Positions 33,301 to 41,161 of a stretch of DNA of 64,000 nucleotides are shown one piece after another. A program made the position numbers and the translations under genes. Each line of letters begins with the position of its first letter. Position 1 is the stretch's first letter. The notes under the pieces are model-generated. The model made no database searches. It saw nothing but the letters and a program-made list of their open reading frames with translations, and was not told the DNA's origin. This DNA comes from Natronorubrum halophilum (lineage in GTDB: Archaea; Halobacteriota; Halobacteria; Halobacteriales; Natrialbaceae), in contig NZ_QQTY01000002.1 in NCBI RefSeq assembly GCF_003670115.1, forward strand, positions 434,001 to 498,000. Reading direction: 5' to 3'.

Positions 33301-35103
33301 ATGAATTGTGATACGACCGGTTCGGTTGACGGCGTCGATCGGCGTTCGGTCCTGGCTGCTGGTGCAGCGGGGCTCTCGCTCTCGCTGAGCGGCTGTATCG
33401 ATACTGTTCGAAGCGTCGTCACCGACGACAGCGATGACCAACTGTCACTCTCCATCGTCACGGTCCCCGCGGACAGTAACCGGGAGAGCGTCCGAATCGC
33501 CCGCCACCTTGAGTCGAATCTCGAGGCGGTCGGCGTGGACGTGACCCTCTCGATGCGTTCGGCGACCGATTTCCTGGAGATGATCCTGATCGACCGCGAT
33601 TTCGATCTGTACGTTGGTCGCCATCCCGCTGATTTCGACCCCGACTTCCTCTACGAGGCCCTCCACTCCACGTACGCCGACGAAGCCGGCTGGCAGAATC
33701 CGTTCGGATACTCCAACCCGTACTTCTTCGACCCCCTCCTCGAGGCCCAGCGTCGGGCGGATGGTGATGAACGGCTCGAGAAACTCGAACCAGTCCTGAA
33801 CGGGCTCGCAGAGGAGAAGCCGTTCGACCCGATCTGTCGGCCGACGGAGTATCGGCTCGCCGGAGATCGCTTCGACGGCTGGGACGATGACCACCTCGCC
33901 ACGCGGCGTGGCTATCTCGGTCTCGAACCGGACGACGACGTCGATCGGCTGAACGCGCTTGTAACCGACGCACGACCCTCGCGAAACGTCAACCCGCTCT
34001 CGGCGACGATTCGGGAACGGGGCACGATCGTTAATCTGCTGTACGACTCCCTCGGAACCATCGTCGCCAGCGAGGACGAGGACGGGTTCGAGGTCGAGAA
34101 GTGGCTCGCCGAGTCCTGGGAGTGGGACACGTCGTCGGACGACGAGAAGACGACCGCGACCATCAGACTCCGGGAGGACTGTACGTTCCACGGCGAGGAC
34201 GAGGTGCCGGTCACCGCGGAGGACGTGAAGTTCACCTACCGGTTCCTCGAGGACACCGCGCTCACTCACTCCGATACTCCCTCCCCAGCGCCGCGCTATC
34301 GCGGTCACGCGAGCGCCATCGACAGAATCGAGACCGACGCCGACGACGAACAGTGGCTCCGGATCACCTTCAACGCCGGCGAGGCGGTCAGCAAACGGGC
34401 CTTGACGGCTCCGATCCTGCCGCGACACGTCTGGCTCGAGGAACTCGACGACCGAATCGATAATCGACAGGACTTCTCGGCTCCGCAGGGACGGTGGGGG
34501 CTCGTCGTTACCGACTCGGTGCCCCCCATCGGGAGCGGGCCCTACCAGTTCGGGAGCCAATCCGAACGGAGCCATCTGACCCTCGAGCGCTTCGACGACC
34601 ACTTCACGCTCGACGAGGACGTCGACCTCCCCGGACCGACCGTCGACGAACTCCGATTCACCGTGGATCCGGGCAGTTCGTCCTCGATCGCACAGGTCGA
34701 AAGCGACAACGCCGACCTCACGTCGTCGATGCTCGGTGCCCACTCGCTCGGGGACATCTCCGACGACACCACTGCCGAACTGATCGATGATCCCTCGTGG
34801 ACGTTCTATCACGTCGGGTTCAACACGCGCACCGCACCGTGTAACGATCCTCGCTTCCGGCGCGCGGTAACCCAGTTGATCGACAAGGAGTGGATCGTTC
34901 AGGAGATTTTCTTCGAGGACCACGCGACACCGCTTTCGACCCCGGTGGCTGACGAGTGGGTCCCCGACTCCCTCGAGTGGGACGGCGCAGATCCCGTCAC
35001 ACCGTTTGTCGGGACCGAAGGAACGCTCAACGTCGAAGCTGCACGGGCGGCGTTCGAAGCGGAGAACTTCCGATACGATGATAACGGTCGGCTCTTGAAG
35101 TAG
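33301..35103 (+). CDS. Tat lipoprotein, circularly permuted SBP_bac_5 binding protein, copy 1
   Basis: 600 aa. A twin-Arg signal (RR at 14-15) ends in the lipobox LSGC (Cys 32), so it should be exported folded and lipid-anchored. Residues about 48-205 (LSIVTVPADSNRESVRIAR, DFDPDFLYEALHSTYADEAG, SNPYFFDPLLEAQRRADG) match what is normally the C-terminal part of DppA/OppA-type proteins. Residues about 216-600 (SRNVNPLS, VNLLYDSL, WLAESWEW, LREDCTFHGED, TAEDVKFTYRF, PIGSGPYQFGS, FRRAVTQLIDKEWIVQ) are the normally N-terminal part, and the protein ends at FRYDDNGRLL, exactly where the first segment would follow. No permease or ATPase gene is nearby. A PAP2-type gene follows after 5 nt. Confidence 0.88.
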   Translation: MNCDTTGSVDGVDRRSVLAAGAAGLSLSLSGCIDTVRSVVTDDSDDQLSLSIVTVPADSNRESVRIARHLESNLEAVGVDVTLSMRSATDFLEMILIDRDFDLYVGRHPADFDPDFLYEALHSTYADEAGWQNPFGYSNPYFFDPLLEAQRRADGDERLEKLEPVLNGLAEEKPFDPICRPTEYRLAGDRFDGWDDDHLATRRGYLGLEPDDDVDRLNALVTDARPSRNVNPLSATIRERGTIVNLLYDSLGTIVASEDEDGFEVEKWLAESWEWDTSSDDEKTTATIRLREDCTFHGEDEVPVTAEDVKFTYRFLEDTALTHSDTPSPAPRYRGHASAIDRIETDADDEQWLRITFNAGEAVSKRALTAPILPRHVWLEELDDRIDNRQDFSAPQGRWGLVVTDSVPPIGSGPYQFGSQSERSHLTLERFDDHFTLDEDVDLPGPTVDELRFTVDPGSSSSIAQVESDNADLTSSMLGAHSLGDISDDTTAELIDDPSWTFYHVGFNTRTAPCNDPRFRRAVTQLIDKEWIVQEIFFEDHATPLSTPVADEWVPDSLEWDGADPVTPFVGTEGTLNVEAARAAFEAENFRYDDNGRLLK

Positions 35104-35108
35104 TACTG

Positions 35109-35936
35109 ATGCTGACTGAGGTACTGACTAACCTCGTAATCGTCGTCGCGGTCTTGCTGTTGCTCTCGATTGCGCTGTTCGTCGGCCGGGAGCGACTCGA
35201 AACAACGCGAACCGAGTGGCGCGCTCGGGTTCGGACCTCCGGTCCGACCATTCTCGTCTTGCTAGTCGTGCTGGTGTTCAACCGCATCATGCGGTGGGAG
35301 CAGCCGGAGCTCAGCCTCACGACCCACATGACCTCGACGATCCGCAGTATCGAGGGGGACTTCGTCCTCATCTTTCAGGAGATCGCGACGCCGGAGCTTA
35401 CGGAATACTTCTCGTTCATCTACGTTTACGGCTACACGTTTTTGCTGATCTTCCCGGCCATCGCGTACTTCGCCCTCTCGGACACCAAGGCGTTCCGACG
35501 GCTGATGACGGCCTACGCGCTCAACTACGCGCTCGGCGTCGTCCTGTACATGCTCGTGATCGCGTACGGCCCGCGAAACGTGTTCGCCGGCGAACTGGCC
35601 ACCGTCCTCTACGACCACAGTCCGGAGTACCAGTACGTCACTCGCGAAGTCAACCAGAACACCAACGTCTTCCCGTCGCTCCACACGTCGCTTTCGGCGA
35701 CGGTCGGCGTCTTCGCGTTCATCACCCGCTCGAGCTATCCGAAGTGGTTCCCCGTCGCCCTCGTGCTCTCTACCAGCGTCATCATCTCGACGATGTATCT
35801 GGCGATTCACTGGGCGGTCGACGTCGTCGCTGGGCTCGCTCTCGCGGCCTTCTGCGTCTACGTCTCCTACCAGTTGGTCGGCCGCTGGTCGCTGTCGGAC
35901 CTGTACGACCGGGTGACCGGAACCGACCGACGCTAA
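35109..35936 (+). CDS. PAP2/Aur1-type membrane phosphatase or head-group transferase, copy 1
   Basis: 275 aa, about six membrane helices. Active-site blocks are FPSLHTSLSATVG (about residues 187-199; PSLH in place of PSGH, as in inositol-phosphorylceramide-synthase-like PAP2_3 proteins) and TMYLAIHWAVDVVAG, with the second His (about 234) and the Asp four residues later. The first Lys/Arg motif of classic PAP2 is not obvious; a GPRN segment precedes. Such enzymes remove or transfer phosphate-linked head groups from lipids or polyprenyl phosphates on the outer face. The 5-nt gap to the permuted binding protein shows cotranscription. Confidence 0.85.
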   Translation: MLTEVLTNLVIVVAVLLLLSIALFVGRERLETTRTEWRARVRTSGPTILVLLVVLVFNRIMRWEQPELSLTTHMTSTIRSIEGDFVLIFQEIATPELTEYFSFIYVYGYTFLLIFPAIAYFALSDTKAFRRLMTAYALNYALGVVLYMLVIAYGPRNVFAGELATVLYDHSPEYQYVTREVNQNTNVFPSLHTSLSATVGVFAFITRSSYPKWFPVALVLSTSVIISTMYLAIHWAVDVVAGLALAAFCVYVSYQLVGRWSLSDLYDRVTGTDRR

Positions 35937-36030
35937 CCCGCAACCGGGACGGGCTCGCGACTCGACGCCTCGCGGACCGGCAGCGTAATACTGTTATACC
36001 GCCGTCAGTGAACTGTGACAAACGATCGGA

Positions 36031-37830
36031 ATGAGTGATGAACGGGGTACGGCTGGCGGAACCAGTGTCGGAGATAGCGCTGACAGCGACGCTACGGGCG
36101 GAATCAGCCGTCGGGCTGCGCTGGCCGGAGCCGTCGGGCTGACGGCCTCGACCAGCGGTTGCGTCCGCCAGCTTCGGAGCATCGTCAACCGGGACGATAT
36201 CGAACAGCTCTCCCTGACGATCACGACCCTCCCCGCGGACGGTGACCGGGAGAGCATTCGGCTCGCTCGAGAGATCGCCGCGGTGCTCGAGGCCGTCGGC
36301 GTCGACACCTCGATCGAGATGCGGTCCAACGAGGAGTTTCTGCGGGCCGTCCTGATCAATCACGACTTCGACGTCTACGTCGGCCAGCATCCCGGCGGGA
36401 CCGACCCGGACTTTCTGTACGAGGCGTTGCACTCGCTGTACGCCGACGAATCCGGCTGGCAGAATCCCTTCGGCTTTACGAACCTGCTGGTCGACGACTT
36501 ACTCGAGACCCAGCGAGAGGCCGACGACGAGTCCCGTCGCGACGCCGTCGCGACGATGCTCGAGGCGGTGGCCATCGAACAGCCGTTCGTTCCCATCTGC
36601 AGCCCGATCGAGCACCGACTCGCCAGGACCGACCGATTCGACAACTGGTCGGAGGGCGATCTCACCACGCGACACGGCTACCTCGGACTCGAACCGCAAA
36701 CGGAGGAGAGTAGCGACCTGCTTCGGGCCGTCAACTTAGATTCTCGCCCGTCACAGAACCTCAACCCGCTGAACGCCGAGTACCGCGACCGGGGGACGTT
36801 CGTCGATCTGCTGTACGACTCGCTCGCGACTATCGACGGCGACCGATCGCTCGAGCCGTGGCTCGCTGAGGAGTGGGAGTGGACGGATGAATCGACGCTC
36901 ACCGTCGATCTCAGAGCCGACTGCGCGTTCCACGACGGTGAGCCCCTCACCGCCGACGACGTCGCCTTCACTTATCGCTTCATCGCCGACACCATGCGTG
37001 GCGACGGCCCGTCTCCAGCCCCGGCACCGCGCTATCGCGGCCGCGTCGACGCGATCGACGAGGTCACGGTACGCGACGAGTACCGCCTCGAATTTGCGCT
37101 CGAGACGGCCCGAACGGTCGGCGAACACGCGCTGACGGTTCCGGTCCTTCCCGAGCATATCTGGGCGGACCGCGCGGAGACGGCCGCCGTTCCGGGGGTT
37201 CGCGTCGCCCAGGGAACCACCGACGCGGTCGTGACGGACAACATCCCGCCGGTCGGCAGCGGTCCGTTTCAGTACGGCAGTCACACCGAGCGCGAACACG
37301 TCACCTTCGAGCGCTTCGACGACCACTTCACGCGTCGCGGAGGCGTCGACCTGTCCGAAGCGACGGTCGAAGAGCTTCGGGTTCAGATCGATCCGCGGAG
37401 CACGTCGGCGATTCAACTGATCGAGGACGGCAGCGCGGACGTCACGAGTTCGCGCCTCGAGAACTACGTCATCAACGACGTCGAGGAGACGGACGCCGTT
37501 CAGTTGCTCGAGTCGCCGTCGTGGACGTTCTATCACCTCGGGTTCAACGCGCGCAAGGCACCCTTCGGGAACCCGCGACTTCGGCAGGTCATCGCCCGGC
37601 TGATCGACAAGGCGTGGCTGGTCGAGGACGTGTTCCACGGCCGTGCGACGCCGATTGCGACGCCGGTGACGGGCGAGTGGGTTCCCGACTCCCTCAAGTG
37701 GGACGGCGAGGATCCGGAGATGCCCTTCCTCGGTTCGGACGGCGAGGTCGACGTGGACGCGGCACGGACGGCGTTCGAGGAGGCCGGCTTCCGATACGAC
37801 GGCGACGGCAACCTCCGGGTGAGACAGTAA
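36031..37830 (+). CDS. Tat lipoprotein, circularly permuted SBP_bac_5 binding protein, copy 2
   Basis: 599 aa, a diverged paralogue of the protein at 33301. The twin-Arg signal (RR at 27-28) ends at SGC (Cys 44), with Thr rather than Leu at -3 of the lipobox. The order is the same: LSLTITTLPADGDRESIRLAR to FDNWS (about 60-212) is the normally C-terminal segment. Then SQNLNPLNA, FVDLLYDSL, WLAEEWEW, DCAFHDGEPLTADDVAFTYRF, PVGSGPFQYGS and RLRQVIARLIDKAWLVEDVF (about 230-575) form the normally N-terminal one, ending FRYDGDGNLRV. A TTATAC box lies about 34 bp upstream. The stop codon overlaps the next ATG by one base. Confidence 0.88.
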   Translation: MSDERGTAGGTSVGDSADSDATGGISRRAALAGAVGLTASTSGCVRQLRSIVNRDDIEQLSLTITTLPADGDRESIRLAREIAAVLEAVGVDTSIEMRSNEEFLRAVLINHDFDVYVGQHPGGTDPDFLYEALHSLYADESGWQNPFGFTNLLVDDLLETQREADDESRRDAVATMLEAVAIEQPFVPICSPIEHRLARTDRFDNWSEGDLTTRHGYLGLEPQTEESSDLLRAVNLDSRPSQNLNPLNAEYRDRGTFVDLLYDSLATIDGDRSLEPWLAEEWEWTDESTLTVDLRADCAFHDGEPLTADDVAFTYRFIADTMRGDGPSPAPAPRYRGRVDAIDEVTVRDEYRLEFALETARTVGEHALTVPVLPEHIWADRAETAAVPGVRVAQGTTDAVVTDNIPPVGSGPFQYGSHTEREHVTFERFDDHFTRRGGVDLSEATVEELRVQIDPRSTSAIQLIEDGSADVTSSRLENYVINDVEETDAVQLLESPSWTFYHLGFNARKAPFGNPRLRQVIARLIDKAWLVEDVFHGRATPIATPVTGEWVPDSLKWDGEDPEMPFLGSDGEVDVDAARTAFEEAGFRYDGDGNLRVRQ

Positions 37831-38675
37831 TGCTGGGCAGAGTGCTGGTACAGTTGGCCGTGGTCGTGACGCTCATGGTCCTCCTCTCGACCGCGGTCTT
37901 CGTCGGCCGATACCGGCTCCGAGAGACGCGGGTCGAGTGGCGAGACAGGATTCGCGCTGCCGCCCCGATCACGGTCGTGCTCGCCATCGTCTTGCTGTTC
38001 AACAGCGTCGCCAGGCAGGTCGTGCCGGATCTCTCGTGGATGATCGACTGGAACCTGACGTGGGCGATCTACGACATCGAGGGCCAGTTCATCGTCTGGC
38101 TCCAATCGTACTCGACGCCGGCGGTGACGGCGTACTTCTCGTTTAGCTACATTTACAGCTACGTCTTCTTGCTCGTCTTCCCCGTCGTCGCCTACTTCGC
38201 GCTCTCGAACACGCGGCCACTCCGCGAGTTGCTGACGGCGTACACGCTGAACTACACGCTCGGATTGGCGTTGTACGTCTTCGTCATCGCCTACGGCCCG
38301 CGAAACATCATGCCCGAACTCGTCCAGGCGTTGTTGTACGATACGTACCCGGAGTACCAACACCTCACGCGACAGGTCAACCGCAATACCAACGTCTTCC
38401 CGTCGTTACACACCTCGCTCGCGGCCACCGTTTCGTTCCTGGCCTATCGGACGCGGGAGATCTATCCGAAGTGGAACCTCGTCGCGGCCGCCCTCGGCGT
38501 CTCCGTCGCGATTTCGACCATGTATCTCGGTATTCACTGGGCGATCGACGTCGTCGCCGGCATCGTCCTCGCGTACATCAGCGTCGAACTCGCCCACCTA
38601 CTGGTCGGACGCTGGTCGCTCTCGACGTGGATCGACGGTCGCGTGCCGTCGCTCGAAACCATCCGAAACCGGTAA
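37830..38675 (+). CDS. PAP2/Aur1-type membrane phosphatase or head-group transferase, copy 2
   Basis: 281 aa, paralogue of the protein at 35109, similar across its whole length. PSLHTSLAATVSF (about residues 190-202) and TMYLGIHWAIDVVAG, with His about 236 and Asp about 240, preserve the catalytic set. The N-terminal helix, ETRVEWRDRIRAAAP loop and EYFSF-like AYFSFSYIYSYVFLLVFP helix are conserved with copy 1. The start overlaps the stop of the preceding gene (TAATG), so the two are translationally coupled, more tightly than in copy 1. Substrate unknown. Confidence 0.85.
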   Translation: MLGRVLVQLAVVVTLMVLLSTAVFVGRYRLRETRVEWRDRIRAAAPITVVLAIVLLFNSVARQVVPDLSWMIDWNLTWAIYDIEGQFIVWLQSYSTPAVTAYFSFSYIYSYVFLLVFPVVAYFALSNTRPLRELLTAYTLNYTLGLALYVFVIAYGPRNIMPELVQALLYDTYPEYQHLTRQVNRNTNVFPSLHTSLAATVSFLAYRTREIYPKWNLVAAALGVSVAISTMYLGIHWAIDVVAGIVLAYISVELAHLLVGRWSLSTWIDGRVPSLETIRNR

Positions 38676-38929
38676 TCGTCTCGGCCGCGGATCGAGCGTT
38701 TCGTCCCTCCTCCGTGATCGCTTCGCTGCCACCGGCATCTGCGCCCACGTTCCGCGTCTCCTCGGACTCGAGGCTCAGCGGTTCGATGACGGGATGCGTT
38801 CGGCCCCGAGGCGGCGGCCGGAAATCTTCGAGCGACACGCGGGGAGATGATCGGCGAGTAACGAAGCGAGCCGGCGCTATCGGGTCCGTCGACGAAACCG
38901 CGAAAACTGCGCGGACGGCGTGGGGTTCG

Positions 38930-39313
38930 TTAGTTGTCCTCGAGCGCGTCGGCGATGCGCTTGAGCGCGCGGGTCTGGTCGCGCATCTCGTCGCGGAGCT
39001 GCCGGACTTCTTGGACGAGTTCCTCGTTGCCGACCTCTTCGCCGCGGCCACCCGGGCCGCCGCCCATACCGCCGGGACCGCCGGGGCCGCCACCGCCGCC
39101 CATCATGCCGCCCATCATCTGCGCGAAGGGATTACCGCCGCCGCCCATGCCGCCGGGGCCGCCACCGCCGCCGCCGAACGGACTCTCCGGGGGCTCACCC
39201 TCGCCTTCTCCCTCTTCGGCTCGTTTCTCTCGGATCTCTTCGACTCGCTCGCGGAACGACTTCTCCTCGCCGCCCTCGTCTCCGTCGTCGGTGGATTCGT
39301 TTTCGTCGGCCAT
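38930..39313 (-). CDS. Gly/Met-rich protein with flanking helices
   Basis: 127 aa. The N-terminus is acidic with a charged helix (EKSFRERVEEIREKRAEEGEG). The middle (about residues 45-90) is almost only Gly, Met, Pro and Phe/Gln (NPFAQMMGGMMGGGGG). The C-terminal helix is ELVQEVRQLRDEMRDQTRALKRIADALED, with clean heptads, likely a coiled-coil oligomerisation element. The codon pattern follows the neighbours. No known domain; a scaffold or condensate-forming role is speculation. Confidence 0.75.
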   Translation of the reverse strand: MADENESTDDGDEGGEEKSFRERVEEIREKRAEEGEGEGEPPESPFGGGGGGPGGMGGGGNPFAQMMGGMMGGGGGPGGPGGMGGGPGGRGEEVGNEELVQEVRQLRDEMRDQTRALKRIADALEDN

Positions 39314-39606
39314 ACCTCAGATTCTGTATCGGCGCGGAAAAGGATTGCCATGTGGTAGACACACGGGGTCGTACCGGGGCGTATTGGCGATCGGTCGCAA
39401 CGAAGCGCGATCAGTATCCGCTGACTGCTGTCCGGTGGCGTGCTTCCACGAGACGAAACCGACGGGACGGATTTCCACATCACGGTGGAGAGAACGATCG
39501 AATCGAGGGCTGGAAACGCGGATGACGGAAGCCGGGAGTGTCGGGTCGGCCTCGTTCGTCCCGCGTTATCGCTTGATATTTCACGACCGGATCGATACTC
39601 ACGCGT

Positions 39607-40053
39607 GTGAGATTACAACGGCCGCGTCGTCCACGGGGATTCCGACCCGCCGATTCCGCACAGCAGATCGTCGGCGGGTTTCTGCTCGCGGGGCCATTCG
39701 TCGTGACCGAGGAGGTCTGGGATCTGGCGGATAATATGAGCGTTGTGCAGGCGCTCGTGACGGTCAGCATCGTGTTCGCCATCGGATACGCGACGCTGTA
39801 CAAAGCGGATACGAAACGTGATGCGACGGACGAGCAGGAAGTCGTCGGTATCCCGATCCGATTCATTTCGCTCATGTGCGTCTCGTTCGGTTCGGTGACG
39901 ATTCTCGCGCTCCTGTTCGACGCCCCCGATACGTTTATCGAGTCCAGCAAAACGACCACCGCGATGGCGGTAACCACCTTCAAAGCCGTGAGCGTCGGCT
40001 CCGTTTTTAGCGTGGTCGGGGCGGCGACGGCCGACAGCGTCTTTTCGCGGTAG
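39607..40053 (+). CDS. DUF2391-like membrane protein
   Basis: 148 aa, read from a GTG at 39607. Four hydrophobic segments; the first reads QIVGGFLLAGPFVVTEEVWDLADNMS (about residues 20-45), the recognisable start of DUF2391/TIGR02587-type integral membrane proteins, then VSIVFAIGYATLY, FISLMCVSFGSVTILALLFDAPD and AVTTFKAVSVGSVFSVVGAAT. The N-terminal 18 residues are Arg-rich, possibly cytosolic anchoring or an over-extended start; an internal start is possible. Transcribed alone. Function unknown. Confidence 0.75.
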   Translation: MRLQRPRRPRGFRPADSAQQIVGGFLLAGPFVVTEEVWDLADNMSVVQALVTVSIVFAIGYATLYKADTKRDATDEQEVVGIPIRFISLMCVSFGSVTILALLFDAPDTFIESSKTTTAMAVTTFKAVSVGSVFSVVGAATADSVFSR

Positions 40054-40175
40054 CAGCCGTGTGACGCGCGGTCTATCGCTAGGGGAGTCGAGTCGAATTA
40101 TTCTACGAAGATAACGGAACATCCCCAGCACGACGCCGATTCGGCGGCGCTACTCGGATTCTCTCAGTTTTCGGA

Positions 40176-40937
40176 CTAGCCGAACGAACCGAGCGAGGAC
40201 TGGAGGTTGCGACTCGTCGATTCGCCCGCGACGAGATCGTAGCCCACGAGGTCGCGCATGTCGACGGCGTAGGTCGTCCCGCCTCGCTCGAGAACCAACA
40301 GTCGCCCCTTCACGCCGACGACGGTCCCCGCGGCGATCGTTTCGCGGACCGGTCGCGCCTCGCATTCGAGGCCGTAGTCCAGGTCGAACCGTTCGATGAC
40401 GTCGAACTCCTCGAGAGTGGCCTTCCAGGCGGCCTCGTCGACGTCGCTCGCGAGGGCGGCGACTTTGGAGCCGGTTCGAACCCGATCGACCAGCCGCGTC
40501 GCGATTTCGGATTCGATCTCGCGGGCGATCCGGCCGTTCGAGACGGTGTGTACGTGGGCCGCCCGATCGGCACCCTGTTCCCTGAGGCGGGTCTCGAGTC
40601 GCCGACGCTTCGTCACGCCGACTTTGAACGTATCGGGGGCGAACGCGGCGACGTAGACGGCGTGTTCTTGATAGCAGTCCATCTCGTCTTTCAGACAGGT
40701 ACCCGTACAGCGGGCACAGATCCACGTGCTGGTGTGATACTCGCAGTAGGGGGCCGACGGTCGGTCGCACGCGACGTGCTCGCCGTCGTCGATGGTGCCG
40801 GCGCAGTGACGCGAGCCGAGCGAATAGGAGAGGGAGTCGCCGGCCTCGAGCGGGCGGCGCTCGACCTCACAGCCGTCGCCGTCGCTGACCAGGAGCGCCG
40901 AGCCGTTCCCGCTCGATTCGTAGCCGACCAGTTGCAC
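40176..40937 (-). CDS. DUF2797 protein with zinc-binding cysteines
   Basis: 253 aa from a GTG at 40937. Cysteines CAGT..CD..CEYH and WICARCTGTCLK (about residues 45-85) form a probable zinc site, followed by YVAAFAPDTFKVGVTKRRRLETRLREQGA, a GIY-YIG-like strand-helix seen in DUF2797, and a beta-rich tail with GTVVGVKGRLLVLERGGTTYAVDMRDLVGYDL. The GTG is preferred over an ATG at 41009 because a TTTACG box lies about 27 bp upstream and homology begins with QLVGYE. Function unknown; nucleic-acid binding is plausible. Confidence 0.8.
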   Translation of the reverse strand: MQLVGYESSGNGSALLVSDGDGCEVERRPLEAGDSLSYSLGSRHCAGTIDDGEHVACDRPSAPYCEYHTSTWICARCTGTCLKDEMDCYQEHAVYVAAFAPDTFKVGVTKRRRLETRLREQGADRAAHVHTVSNGRIAREIESEIATRLVDRVRTGSKVAALASDVDEAAWKATLEEFDVIERFDLDYGLECEARPVRETIAAGTVVGVKGRLLVLERGGTTYAVDMRDLVGYDLVAGESTSRNLQSSLGSFG

Positions 40938-41074
40938 GGCCGACGGTTCGGGCCGGGCGTAAATAGACGTAGCGCTCCGTTGCGCCGGCGGACCGGTCGC
41001 CGTTCGCACGCCCGTCCTCGGAGAGTGGCGCGTTTCGTTCCGCTACGATCGGCAACGTACTGATACAGCAGCAG

Positions 41075-41131
41075 ATATATGCATATTATAACTTATATAT
41101 TTTAATATATGTAAAATATATAAATTATTGT
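41075..41131. promoter_or_regulatory. Extremely AT-rich promoter region of the PhoD-type gene
   Basis: About 57 bp with almost no G or C, in a genome region near two-thirds GC. It contains several overlapping TATATA-like boxes and a palindrome ATATGCATAT (41077-41086), and ends about 30 bp before the ATG at 41162. It may hold regulated promoter elements (phosphate response is a guess). Confidence 0.5.
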
Positions 41132-41161
41132 AGTACTCGAAGGACTGATCTATCGCGGTCT

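Noticed and set aside
33301-38675. Ordinary peptide ABC uptake operon
   Set aside because: No permease or ATPase genes; the binding proteins are permuted and each is followed by a PAP2-type gene.
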